DNA of 64,000 nt from Poa pratensis. Taxonomy: Eukaryota > Streptophyta > Magnoliopsida > Poales > Poaceae. The notes beneath the pieces were generated by a model. That model had not been told where the DNA came from, did no database searches, and saw only the letters and a list, made by a program, of their open reading frames with translations. Within the stretch, counting starts at the first letter, position 1. The number at the start of each line of letters is the position of its first letter. The position numbers and the translations under genes are program-made. The stretch is from positions 89,718,723 to 89,782,722 of the forward strand of contig CAMZMU010000034.1 of NCBI GenBank assembly GCA_947311845.1. Direction: 5' to 3'. Below are positions 36,202 through 46,136 of the stretch, piece by piece.

Positions 36202-36513
36202 GGGCATGTACAATGAGATGACGTCAACCTTCTCTTAGAGGCGCCATGTAGGATTTTTACTTAGTTGGAGGAGAGAGAACAAAGAGAGGGGGTTGTCTTC
36301 CCTTAGCTAAGGGATGATTTCTTAAAATTAAGAGAAGGTTATTTTCTCCATTGTACAATATGACTTCCCTTCTTAATGTATTTTTAATCAATTATCATTA
36401 ATTGCTAGAGATAACAATAAGAGATAATGCATTGTACGACTAATATTTATTGCCTTCTCTAAATGACGTGGAGTGCTAAGAGAGGACTCGCCTTCTCTAC
36501 CATTGTACATGCC
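36202..36513. mobile_element. Second Tourist-like MITE, abutting the first
   Basis: The ends are GGGCATGTACAATG and (reverse complement) GGCATGTACAATGG. TAA lies on both sides (36199-36201 shared with the neighbouring MITE, and 36514-36516). Inside, the arms share ttctctta/taagagaa blocks. 312 bases. Confidence 0.85.
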
Positions 36514-37330
36514 TAAGGTGGGCTGAGTACGCCAAATTATTGGTAGCCAACCAAACGGGAAACAAAGCCTGATCAATGACCAATTTTTTGGTCGGGCAGC
36601 CCACGGCTCCCATCCAAACAGCCCCAGAGAGCCTCGAGTCTGGTCTGGCACCGAACAAACAAAGACGGAAATGGTTGTGTCGCATCGCAGCTTGCAGGAA
36701 CCGCACCAGCGCGCGGAAGGTGACAACCGACGTACACGGATCTACCTGTTCTCTTCTGTACGGTTCTCAAGTCTGAACGAACACCGGAAATGCACCCAAC
36801 AACGGAAGGTTGAATGGGATCTATCGCTGCTGCTCTCCCCTATCATTTCCGGAAGAATAGGTCCCTCCCAGCTGAGGTCAGCTCACATCCAGACCAGGCG
36901 CAAAACAGGCATTTTATTCCTCCTCTTTTGCTGCACTAGTTTTACCATCAGCCATGGCTGCATTCAGCGAACTGTCCCTGTGGCCGTGCACCGACGCAGA
37001 CGCCATGATCTCCCAGGCGCCGAATAAATATTTCTTTTTTGATTGGCACCCGAATAACTTTGTTCCGTTGCGAAAGCGCGTACCACGTGGCATTTGGTGG
37101 CAGTAGTAGCCGAGATACGTGCTTGGCTGGGTGGCTTTCCTTTCTCGCTTTTGTTCTAGTGCGCGCGCATCAAGCCGAGGATCCCTGGTCCGAGGAGAGG
37201 TGATGCGCGATGATGATGTGTGTAGCGTGATCATCATCTGCGGTGGTAGCGGCAGACTAGTGGTAGTAGCCATCTCGATCGGTCGGTGTAGTAGGTGGAG
37301 GAGCGGCACCGGCAAGCTAGGAGGCAACAG

Positions 37331-38235
37331 CGACTCAGATGAAAAATATACTTGCTGAACTGGTCTCCATGCCTTGTACTCGTACCACTGTGGTTTCATT
37401 TCGTGCGTCACACAATTATTAGTCATTTTGATGTCTCTCACCAATTTTGTTTTTAACCATTTCGACCATGACTTGGCTGGTATATTTTTCTTCAGAAGGA
37501 GTCCACACGGTCATCGACCTGTGCTATTTACCTGAAATTTATGGACAGGCATAAAAGAAGAAGAAGAATACGAGCTCCTGGTATGGTACGAGGACAGTGG
37601 GGTGTGTCAGCGCGTGCGTACGCATGGATCGCTATCTGTGTCCGTCGGTCTACTGTCCACGGAATCTAGAACACCGCTGCCGTCGAAGCCTTCTCGTCAG
37701 GCGTGAGCAGCACCCGAGAGCACCAACCGAACCCGACCGTCGCTCCGACCGGATTCAAACAGCCGTACTATTGCCGTGGGCTACTGGAGGCCCAGATGAC
37801 ACGGGCCTACACCGCACGCTTGGGTTGGTTTTGTTTGCACGATGCAATCTCTCGCGCACGCGCTGACAACCGGCATCCTCCTCTTCCTTCCAGCACATCG
37901 GCGACATGGTGAAAACTGCATGAGAACTCTTGATATTTTAAAAGAGACTGACGAAAATGAAATATATCCATATACCCTTCGTTGCGCACCTACGAGTACT
38001 ATAGCTTATCCCTTGGCAATGAATGCGCATTTTCTTGTACTTTTTATACCATGCCATGTTTGAGCATTTGCTACGGGGTACACATCTTCATCCGGCAATA
38101 TAAATAGTAGCGAAGTGGCAACCACAAGAGAAAATTATCTAGTGAACAACTACCACTGTACCACTCCTATCACATTTGAGAAAGGAGAAGCAAAACGGTG
38201 GAAGAAGAACACATAACTATGAACCATAGATTATA
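37331..38235. other. Intergenic, nothing recognised
   Basis: Mixed-composition DNA with short frames only. No domain, terminal repeats or RNA gene seen. Confidence 0.4.
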
Positions 38236-38395
38236 CTCTCTCCGTTTTTTAATATAAGATGTTTTAACTTTTGTCCACATGCACATGCACACAAATGTAT
38301 GTAGACACATTTTTATGTGCATGTTCACTCATTTTAGTGTGCATATAGACAATATGTGTATCACCTAAAACTTTTTATATTAAAAACGGAGGGAG
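38236..38395. mobile_element. Stowaway MITE
   Basis: TA duplications at both sides. Inverted ends CTCTCTCCGTTTTTTAATA and (reverse complement) CTCCCTCCGTTTTTAATA. 160 bases, with a palindrome-rich interior (acatgcacatgcaca). Confidence 0.92.
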
Positions 38396-38888
38396 TATGT
38401 AGGAATGGGAGGCATCGTGTGCAATTGACGGGAAAAAGCTAGAGCACGATATTGCTCATATGTTCCAGCCTGTTAGCTCTTGTGCCATGGTCAGTCTACC
38501 CATCTATTTTCGATGACCTACTTCTGGACTTCTTGTTGTGGCCATCCTATTCCTTCGGTGGCCAAAGATGCAAGTATTTCTCAAATGGTCATACCCCTTC
38601 CTGGAACCACCACGAGAGCTCCGCCGGACAGTTGGAAGAGAGTGGTGTCATGCTAATTGAAGATGAGGTTTAGTACTACTTATGTGAGTACGAGAGCACA
38701 TGTGTACCCGTTGTACAATCCATAGCGTAATTCTTTTCGGGATATAAGACCATAAACCGTGTGGTATCGTTCAAACTGGAAAACTGAATCTTGAGTTTGC
38801 CTGATATTTTTATGTAGTGCGTGGAATCGGTCTCACTGTTTAATATCTCTTTTGTACTCTCTTCTTCACAAATCTGCCAAGTGGCCCA
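38396..38888. other. Intergenic spacer before the MULE
   Basis: No gene, repeat end or RNA recognised. Confidence 0.4.
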
Positions 38889-38897
38889 GTGGCATGC

Positions 38898-38995
38898 GAG
38901 TGAATAGCTCCTATGCGACGTTTTTTCACGGCAATTGATGGGCAGCGACGTCGTTCGTTGTAATAGCTCTGCTACGACATCTCTCTGAGCAAAAA
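38898..38995 (+). repeat. MULE left terminal inverted repeat
   Basis: Pairs with 43503-43600. It contains two internal copies of aatagctc followed by tgcgacg or tacgaca, a layout also present in the right end, which may be repeated transposase-binding sites. Confidence 0.82.
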
Positions 38996-39477
38996 TAGCC
39001 CAGGCACAACAAGGCGCTTAAGCGCAACCACCGTCAGGATTAGGGGTGGGACCCACGCGGATTAGTGGAGCCTGGTGGGACCCACTTCAGCGTGGGGCCC
39101 AGACAGCAGCGACGACGGTTAAACCGTTTTCCCTTTCGCGCGCATCCTTCCTCTTCTTCTCCAGCGACGAAGCACGCAACGCCGGCGAGCTCCGATTCAG
39201 ACAATAACTCAAATTAAACCGAACCAATACACATTGAACTGAACTCTAATTAACAAACAAACAAGCAAACATAGTAGATAATTACAGTACTATTACAAAC
39301 GGAGTAGTTTTAACGGCGGCTCGTCGGAGCAAAAGCCGCACGGGCAAGCAAACATAGTAGTTCTTAGCTATTACAAATGAAGACGGACATCAACCGCAGC
39401 TCCAACCCCATCGATCCATCCAAAATTGGGCTCACCTGAGCCCCAGGGGTGCTGCGGCGACGAGGCGGCGGCGCCGC

Positions 39478-40044
39478 TCAGCCGGAGTCAGAGTCGGAGT
39501 CGGAGGCGCCCCATCCCATGTCGGCCTTGGATTCCTCGATGGCTTGGCGGTAGCGGTACTCGTTGAGCTCCCTTTTCATCTCCCGGTCGGCCTCGAGCTG
39601 CTGTTGCTCGTTCTTGGTGCGCTCCATCAGCTCGGCGGTGACCCAGTCGAGGTCGCCGTCGTCGACGAAGTCTCCCGGCAGAAGCCCGCGCCCGGCGCGC
39701 GGTGCCGCGCCCTGCAGCTCCTCCTCCTCTTCCCTCTTCGGCGGCGGCAGCGGTGCTCGTGCGATGGCGGAGGTCCCCGCGCCAGAGGAGCTCCCCGTGC
39801 CTCTCGCCGCCGCCGCCATCGCGCGGTCGTACTCCTCCACTTCGCGTCGGGCGTACGCAGGCGGCACCGCCAGCCCCATATTCGTCCACGCGGGAGCGTC
39901 GCGCTTCCGACCGCCATCGGAAGCAACCAGCTTAGCCCGTACGGGGTCAGCGGGCGCCGGCCGCTTCTGCCTTCTCCGCTCCTCGTCGGAGCCGTTTCCG
40001 CGGCCGGAATGGCCGCCGCGCGAGCAGGAACCTCCAGGCCTCAT
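39478..40044 (-). CDS. 188-residue hypothetical protein carried in the MULE
   Basis: Single-exon frame starting at ATG 40044 (MRPGGSCSRGG). An upstream in-frame ATG at 40338 is rejected because a TATA box lies between them at about 40160. The sequence is GC-rich and grass-like. The N-terminus is basic (DEERRRQKRPAPADPVRAKL). A central segment SDGGRKRDAPAWTNMGLAVP leads to PPAYARREVEEYDRAMAAAA. An acidic patch GDFVDDGDLDWVTAEL precedes a charged helix (RTKNEQQQLEADREMKRELN) and a phosphorylatable-looking ASDSDSDSG C-terminus. I do not recognise the family. The helix, acidic motif and clean stop suggest a real protein of grasses. It was either captured by the MULE or the MULE ends grew around it. 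Confidence 0.6.
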   Translation of the reverse strand: MRPGGSCSRGGHSGRGNGSDEERRRQKRPAPADPVRAKLVASDGGRKRDAPAWTNMGLAVPPAYARREVEEYDRAMAAAARGTGSSSGAGTSAIARAPLPPPKREEEEELQGAAPRAGRGLLPGDFVDDGDLDWVTAELMERTKNEQQQLEADREMKRELNEYRYRQAIEESKADMGWGASDSDSDSG

Positions 40045-40157
40045 CCTCGTCGCACGTCGGGGCTTGATCTGTGGCGGAGGGGCTGGATTGCGTGGCCGGC
40101 GGCGAGAGTGGCGGCGAGAGTGGAGTGGAGGGATAATAGCTAGGGTACGACACAGTG

Positions 40158-40166
40158 GATATATAG
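40158..40166 (-). promoter_or_regulatory. TATA box of the MULE-borne gene
   Basis: The minus strand reads CTATATATCC about 115 bases upstream of ATG 40044, so transcription would start near 40130 and exclude the longer 5' frame. Confidence 0.55.
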
Positions 40167-40469
40167 GGAGGGGAACGGGAGGCGGTCGGCTGGGCCTGAG
40201 AAAGGGCTGGGCTGGGCCCAAAGTTGAACGGCGCACCGTGAATTTAATCAAGGAAAAAACATTATCGGGCCAAATCCTGCTGCTGGGCCCAAATTTAGTT
40301 TTTTTTTCTAGGAATGGCGCGGAACTGGGAGTGGCCAATCAGAGCGCAGAACTGGGAGTGGCGCGGATCGGGGGTTTCCTTCTGATCCAACCGTTCACTA
40401 ACCAGCGATCAACGGCTCTGAAGCAGGGGGGTTTCGGACGGGGTTTAGGGTTTCCGGGGTTTAGGGTTT

Positions 40470-41045
40470 CAGTGAGCTAGGGTTGAGCATAAATAATTTA
40501 GAAAAAATCAAATAAATATGAAACTTTCGCTCACTGTTTACTTATGCAACTACGTTGCTAAAAAAAAATTAAAACTTGTTATATCCACAGTTAAATGAAA
40601 AACATTCACACAATTCAAGCTATCGATGGAATGAGCTAGGGTTGAGCACAACTAATTAAAAAAAATCAAAACAACATACAACCAACGCACATGGTCTACT
40701 TATGCAACTAAGTTGCTATAAAAAATATAAAACTTGTTATATCCACATTTCAATTCCAGCATTCACACGTTCACGATATCGATGGAATGAGCTAGGGTTG
40801 AGCATAAGTAATTCAAAAAAATCAAATAAATATAAAACCAGCGCACATGGTCTACTTACATGACATAGTTATCCAAAAAAAATATAAACTTTGATTTTGA
40901 GTCGGTCAACGGTTTTGTGCAAAGTTTGACCAAACATTCAAATGAGCACAAATAATTCAAAAAAAAATCAAAATAACATAAAACCAGCGCACATGGTCTA
41001 CTTACTTGACATAGTTATGAAAAAAAATATAAACTTGGTATATGA
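40470..41045. repeat. Four tandem degenerate units of about 155 bases
   Basis: Each unit starts with gagctagggttgagca (or gagcaca) and continues aataattcaaaaaaatcaaa, then accagcgcacatggtctact and a cttgttatatccac or similar end. Units begin at about 40474, 40633, 40789 and 40942. Non-coding. Confidence 0.8.
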
Positions 41046-41823
41046 GTATTTTCATGAGAAATCTTTCACACAAATGACTTACCACGAACGAAGTTGCAGA
41101 GAGTTCAAGGAAGTGAGAGAGGGTTTGATGTTTTGAAAATTTTAAAAAATTGAAAAATCACCAAAGCTTCATTTTGGTGTGACTAAGAATGACCCAGGCT
41201 TAGTTTTTCATTTTGGTATTTAAAACTTGTTTAAATGTTGGTCAAACTTGGGTTTGACCGATTTTGAAATAATCATAAAATATTCATAAAACTTCAAAAA
41301 AATGAAAATCCAGTGCACATGGTCTTAGTTTGTCATGTACTAACAGCTCCAACTGATAAAAAAGGTCTAGATATATATCAAACAAGAAATGCTTCAATAT
41401 GGTGTGAAATCTCACATCTCAAACTATAAACTCTCATGTGTGGAGAGAGGTGGTTTATGTTTTGAGAAATGACTCCATATTGGTCAAGGACACTATATTA
41501 GTGCAATAGATGTTAACCCTAGAGTTTGAGATCATTTGGAGAAGGTCGAAAAAAATGACAGGATTAGAAATGGGGCTGTTTGGGCTACCTTTGGGGCTCT
41601 TTTGTAGCTCATTTTAGTGCATATTGATGCATTTTCGTGCAATGCTTGAAATCTCACACCTTTGGCTATACCATATTGATGCATTTTCATGCAATGCTTA
41701 ATATGATGTAAATTTGTATTTTTGGTTCAAAGTTGAATTCAAAAAATCAAAAGAAAATAAATAATTTTCATATTATTTTAAAAATTCAAAAAAAATTGTC
41801 CAGGTGCAATTTTTAATGGATGG
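41046..41823. other. AT-rich MULE interior
   Basis: Continues the low-complexity sequence with partial copies of the previous repeat (ccagtgcacatggtctta near 41310) and pairs of ttgatgcattttcatgcaatgctt at about 41627 and 41677. No frame. Confidence 0.45.
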
Positions 41824-41865
41824 GACAACTCACTATTATAGATTTTTCTATAATAGTGAGATGTC
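41824..41865. repeat. Perfect 14-bp hairpin, extended 20-bp arms
   Basis: CTCACTATTATAGA and its exact complement are separated by TTTT, and the pairing extends outward through ggaca/tgtcc with one mismatch. It could form a cruciform or stable RNA hairpin. Confidence 0.85.
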
Positions 41866-41913
41866 CGACCCACGAAACTAGTGGACCGAGATAATATGTG
41901 CAACACCTAAATT

Positions 41914-41980
41914 GCGAGCATGGGGACTCGAACTCGGATGGGCAAAGGGAGTCATCAACCCTTTGCCACTAGGCTATGCC
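41914..41980 (-). ncRNA. tRNA-like sequence (SINE head or tRNA relic)
   Basis: On the minus strand an A-box-like TAGCCTAGTGGCAAAGGG and a B-box-like GAGTTCGAGTCCCC lie about 25 bases apart, the spacing of a tRNA internal promoter. Folding gives a plausible anticodon-type stem, but the acceptor stem does not close well, so it is not called as a functional tRNA. Confidence 0.4.
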
Positions 41981-42007
41981 TTTGTTTGCGTCAAAACTAC
42001 CAAATAG

Positions 42008-42205
42008 TTACAAATGAGCTCCTCCTCACACATGAGTTTCAAATGAGCTCCAAGTTTGAATTTTGGTTCTAAGTATGAAATCATTGCAACATCACACATC
42101 CAAGCTACAAATGAGCTCCTCCTCACACATCCAAGCCTAGCACAAATAACATGTACATTTGAATTTTGGTTCTAAGTATGAAAATCATTGCAACATCACT
42201 AGAAC
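42008..42205. repeat. Two tandem units of about 100 bases
   Basis: caaatgagctcctcctcacaca and tttgaattttggttctaagt each recur about 100 bases apart. Part of the MULE interior, non-coding. Confidence 0.75.
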
Positions 42206-42567
42206 ACTAGCAACACTAGCAGTATTTACATTTTGGTAAGTGTAAATAAAGAAGTAAATCAGTTTGCCTATAGATGACATCTTTTTATAAGCCTCTACCT
42301 AGTTGACTGAGTTTCAACTCGTTTTCAATCGCAGCTAATCGGACGGCGTGCGAATGCCACAATCGGGCGTGTCCAGAGCGCGCCCCGTGTTCGACAATTC
42401 GCCAAAGGTAGCTGTATGTTGCGTTGTTGACAAAAGAAAAAGGAACACAAGAACAAGGAACACATGAACAAGGAACACAAGAATATACATTTTTTACAAG
42501 GTTTCACCCAACGGAACGTGCGAATGCAACATGTCCAGAGCACGCCCCAAGGTGTTCGACAGAGTGA
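42206..42567. other. MULE interior, nothing clear
   Basis: Contains a small tandem run (aaggaacacaagaac, two to three copies near 42450-42480) and a repeated cgtgcgaatgc-cac block at 42346 and 42518. No gene. Confidence 0.4.
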
Positions 42568-43437
42568 TTACATGCCCAGTTCCCAAAAGTACTCCCCCAA
42601 AAGCTCCCAGCGCTGGGCAAACACTGACTGAAAGAGTTCCAGGCACCTAACTAACAAAATGCACCAGACTACAGCGTGCAGCTCATTCTTCCAGCGTCCA
42701 TCTCCCCCCGAACGCCATGGACCTGGAGCTGTCTCTGTTGTTGCAGGGGCGCCCGTTGTTGCAGCTGGCTCTATAGCTCTCTCCTCTAGATCAACTTCAT
42801 CTCGCAGAGAATTTCTGAGCACACCAATCTGTCCTCCTGCAGCCCGACAACTAGACTGAAATTTTCTAGACTCACCGCTACATCGAAATCCAGGCACGGG
42901 GTTGAGCTTGCTGAAATCATGCTCGATGAGCTCTGGCCCGAGCTGCTCTGGTCGCCCGCAGCAATGTTGCGCATCGAGGCAAACCTCTTGCCTCGATGAC
43001 GGCAAACTGGAAAACCCTTGCCGCCATAGCCGTGATGCACCCACGCCTGCTTCAACACCTGATTCACCGAAATCCGGTATCGCTTGGAAAGCAGATAGGT
43101 TGAATCTGTCGCTGCTGCCCGAGTCACGAATCGGGCCGCCGGTGTCCTCGGCGACCGTGTTCCCGCACCGCCCCCCCATGCTCCACCCTCCCTTGTCGCC
43201 CGCCTGCCCTGCGTCGCCGCCCGCCTGCTCGACTCCGATTGCCACTTCTCTTCTCGCGCCGCCGCTCGACTCGCCCGCTCCATCTACCGCCGTCGCCGGG
43301 AAGATTTCCTCCAGCCGGAAGCCGAGGCGACAGGACAGGAGGAGTGAGGAGTGAGGTGTGCATCGCCGACGCGTGGCAAAGTTTTTTCCCCCACGAACAG
43401 AGCACGTGTGAGGGCCCAACCGTAATTTACTATCCAT
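42568..43437 (-). other. GC-rich open region beside the MULE right end, possible captured exon
   Basis: Two overlapping minus frames are open (289 codons from 43437; 165 codons from 43283). Neither shows a known domain. Base composition is like a grass first exon and changes sharply at both edges, which is typical of captured gene fragments in Pack-MULEs. Transcription could start from the nearby terminal repeat. I cannot choose a frame. Confidence 0.35.
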
Positions 43438-43502
43438 GTAATGGTCAAACGGGATTGACCGCGAAGGGAAAGTGAATTAAACGCCACGTCGCAGCACAGT
43501 AA

Positions 43503-43600
43503 TTATTGCTCAGACATGTGTCACAGCGGAGCTATTATCTCCAACTATGTCGCATCGCAGCCAATTCCCTGAAAAAACGTCGTACTTGAGCTATTCACCC
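43503..43600 (-). repeat. MULE right terminal inverted repeat
   Basis: Reverse complement begins GGGTGAATAGCTC and matches 38898-38995. Directly followed by the 9-bp duplication gtggcatgc. Confidence 0.82.
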
Positions 43601-43609
43601 GTGGCATGC

Positions 43610-44190
43610 AAAGAAGAAAACCACGAAGATGGGTCGGAGCTAGAGACTGTAGTGTGCGGAATCGGTTCAATAGTTCCTTTGAACCACTTTTCATACACGG
43701 TGTAGATGGTCTAAGCCCACTATAGCCCAAAATTACTTAGCAACTATTTTATTGGCTTCATACCAGTTCAGTTAGCAGGGGAGAAAAAATGATCCAGAGG
43801 AGGCTAGGGTTTCCGTCCCTTGGCTGGTGACGCCGTCGGTCTGTAATGCCTCCGATGACCTTTCAGGTCTTGGAGGTGCGGTGGACCTCCGCCTCACGCC
43901 CGGCGAGAACATCCATGCTTCTCTGTTAGTTACTTTATGTGTCTTCCTCGGAGTGGTGAGGCGGCAGTGACATCTTGACGTCAGAATAAGGTCTCCCTTC
44001 TATCCTCGATTTGGTTGTGCGTCTAACAGTAATGGAGGGCATGTGGAGTCATGTATCCAACCTGTCTCCTAGGATTTAATTTGTATGTTTTCGTGTTCGT
44101 TACTGTAGTTGCATGTCTGATTGTTTCAATCTAACGTTCTCATCATTTGCGATGCTTGTGAATCTAGTGTGTTGTTCCTCTCAGGTCTTA
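43610..44190. other. Spacer with possible retroposon UTR text
   Basis: From 43790 a GC-rich block (ctagggtttccgtcccttgg ... ggtggacctccgcctcacgcc) passes into T-rich sequence. This resembles leader sequence of grass LINEs or an old exon. No frame or target duplication found. Confidence 0.3.
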
Positions 44191-44560
44191 GAGCATCTCC
44201 AAGAGACGCTAGGCAGTGCGACGCGCTAAAATTTATTTGCAGCGCCGAAATAGCGTTTTAGCGCGCTGGGCTGGTGTTTTGCTTTAGCAGAAGCGCTATA
44301 TTTTTGCGCGCCGCAAGTAGCGCTCCAGCAGGGGCGCTAAACTCCAGCGCGCTCGCCTAGCACAAACAACATTTCCACCCAAAAATAGAACCAAGAAGAT
44401 CAAACACACACAAAATAAATCAACAATACATAGTTTAATTATTATTACAACACAAACAAATAGTTTTTCTTCAATACAACAAATAGTTCGTGAATAATAC
44501 AACAAATAGTTCATCAACATTACAACAAACATATAACAAACAAACAAATTCAACTCATTG

Positions 44561-45808
44561 TTACCCATTCCATGTCCGCCACTGCTCGATTAGATCCTTT
44601 TGAAGCTTATCATGCGCTTCGTTACGTCGAATGGCATGATAAGATGCAACAAACCGAGCCACCCTCTCAGCCCTCCTCCGCACTCGCACGGGATGTCCCA
44701 TCAACTCGTAGTGAGTATAGTCTAAATCTTGCCCACGCTCATTCTCGATGATCATGCAATGCATGATCACACAAGCGGTCATGATGTACCAAAGCATTTC
44801 TTGATCCCAAAATCTAGCCGGTCCTCTCACAATAGCAAATTGTGCTTGCAAAATCCCAAATGGTCTCTTCGCATCTTTCCTAGCCGCCGCTTGAGCATTG
44901 TGAAAATCAAGCATTTTTCTTACCTGGCGGTTTGTGAACCGGTTTCACAAATTTTTTCCACCTTGGGTTGATGTCATCCGCAAGATAGTAGCCATAGTTG
45001 TATGTATGGCCGTTTGCTACAAACTCCACCGGTGGAGTTTCACCTTTTGCAATCCTATTCATGAGTGGTGACCGGTGAAGAACATTGATGTCATTCAAAG
45101 ATCCGGTCATTTCGAAAAAAGCATGCCAAATCCAAGTCTCATGATCGGCCACCGCTTCAAAGATTATAGTGGAATCCTTTTTGTGGCCTTGGAATTGTCC
45201 ATGTCATGCCGCAGGACAATTCTTCCAACTCCAATGCATGCAATCAATAGAGCCAAGCATACTTGGGAACCCCCGAGCGGCGTTGAACTCCAAAAGCCTA
45301 GCCGTGTCTGCAGCATTGGGAGCTCTCAAATATTTCGGACCAAACACTTGCACAATTCCAACTGCAAAGCACTTGACACAAATGATGGCTTGACTCTCGC
45401 CCAATGCCAAGTGGTCATCAACTAGATCCACCGGAATACCGTATGCCAACATACGCAAAGCGGCGGTCACCTTTTGATAGGAAATATACCCGAGTTCTCC
45501 GGCGGCATTCCTCCTTTGCTGAAAAAACCGATCATGCCTCGCCAGTTCCTCCGCAATGTGCTTGAACAACTCGATGCTCATCCTAAAACGGCGCCGAAAG
45601 TAGGATTCGGGGTATGTGAGATTGTCCACAAAATAGTTTCTCATCAATCTGTCATGAGCACCGATCCTTTCCCTCCACAATTTATGACGACCAAAAACAG
45701 AACCACCGTGCTTCTGTTTTTTTTGGCGTGGATAGCTAGGATCATTGCGATGTTCTCCTCCTCTTAAAGATCAAATTCTTCATCAGAAGAATCATAGGAC
45801 GAACTCAT
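44561..45808 (-). pseudogene. Harbinger transposase (plant DDE_Tnp_4 family)
   Basis: The start at 45808 reads MSSSYDSSDEEFDL and is followed at once by a stop, then a frame change in a run of eight A. The main block has NYFVDNLTYPESYFRRRFRM and KVTAALRMLAYGI. Catalytic blocks are MLGSIDCMHWSWKNCP (first Asp), GSLNDINVLHRSPL (second Asp) and CVIMHCMIIENERGQD (Glu). A further in-frame stop follows KNCPAA near 45205, and a frameshift sits in an A run near 44912. Family and active-site residues are clear. The gene is dead. Confidence 0.88.
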
Positions 45809-45826
45809 CTACAAACAATAATTTAA

Positions 45827-46048
45827 AATTCATCTACAAACAGGCTCACACATCCTCCACCTTTTAGTCCTACGCCTACTCCATTTAGTCCCAAGTCTCC
45901 TCCATTTAGTCAAACACATCCTTTTAGCCCTAAGTCGCCGCCTTTTAGTCCTACCCGTCCTTTTAGTCCTAAGCCTCTTTCTGTTGCTTCTCCTCCTCCT
46001 TCTGCTGGAGAAGGAAAAGGCTACAAGAGAACCAGGAAAGGAACTTAA
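45827..46048 (+). other. Open frame with FSP-x-P repeats, no start codon
   Basis: Seventy-three codons open on the plus strand ending at a TAA, with about seven HPFSP/PFSPK units and a basic tail GEGKGYKRTRKGT. At DNA level it is the repeat ccttttagtcctaag. It lies between the transposase start and the Sirevirus. It could be the end of a captured exon or chance. I do not recognise it. Confidence 0.35.
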
Positions 46049-46136
46049 TTAGTAGCAGCTAAGGATCAAAGCATGCTACCGCAGCTACTTTGTATCACCT
46101 AAGGAGTAGTCCATTTTGACAAAGCTAAGGAGTAGT

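Larger units (their letters stand above)
35625..37330. repeat. Local segmental duplication, copy 2 (right part)
   Basis: Continues the copy-1 order from gtac-taggaatatct (35633) through gggaacgaggctgacgagc to gtaggtggaggagcggcacc at 37290. It is interrupted by two MITEs (35921-36513). The two halves show that the Gypsy element interrupted a pre-existing repeat. Confidence 0.78.
38898..43600. mobile_element. Non-autonomous Mutator-like element carrying a gene (Pack-MULE-like)
   Basis: Terminal inverted repeats of about 100 bases: the left end GAGTGAATAGCTC and the reverse-complemented right end GGGTGAATAGCTC both run on through cgacgttttttca, aatagctc-gct and tctgagcaa. The nine bases gtggcatgc are duplicated exactly at 38889-38897 and 43601-43609; a 9-bp duplication with long terminal repeats is diagnostic for Mutator-like elements. 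No MURA transposase is present. The 4703-base interior carries an intact 188-codon gene next to the left end, AT-rich tandem repeats, a tRNA-like piece and a second GC-rich open region beside the right end. Confidence 0.88.
44191..46136 (-). mobile_element. PIF/Harbinger element, right end missing
   Basis: The left end GAGCATCTCCAAGAGACGC follows TTA (44188-44190), the Harbinger target. It contains a decayed DDE transposase on the minus strand. The matching right end is not found before the Sirevirus starts at 46137, nor after it, so the element is broken. The first 180 bases are rich in gcgct/agcgc repeats. Confidence 0.75.

Noticed and set aside
40045..40338. N-terminal extension of the MULE-borne gene to ATG 40338
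   Set aside because: The extension runs through a TATA box at about 40160, so the start at 40044 is preferred.
39544..40480. Plus-strand frames of 199 and 305 codons
   Set aside because: Antisense shadows of the GC-rich passenger gene; low-complexity Ser/Arg runs.
41914..41980. Functional tRNA gene
   Set aside because: A- and B-box-like words are present but the acceptor stem does not pair; kept only as tRNA-like sequence.
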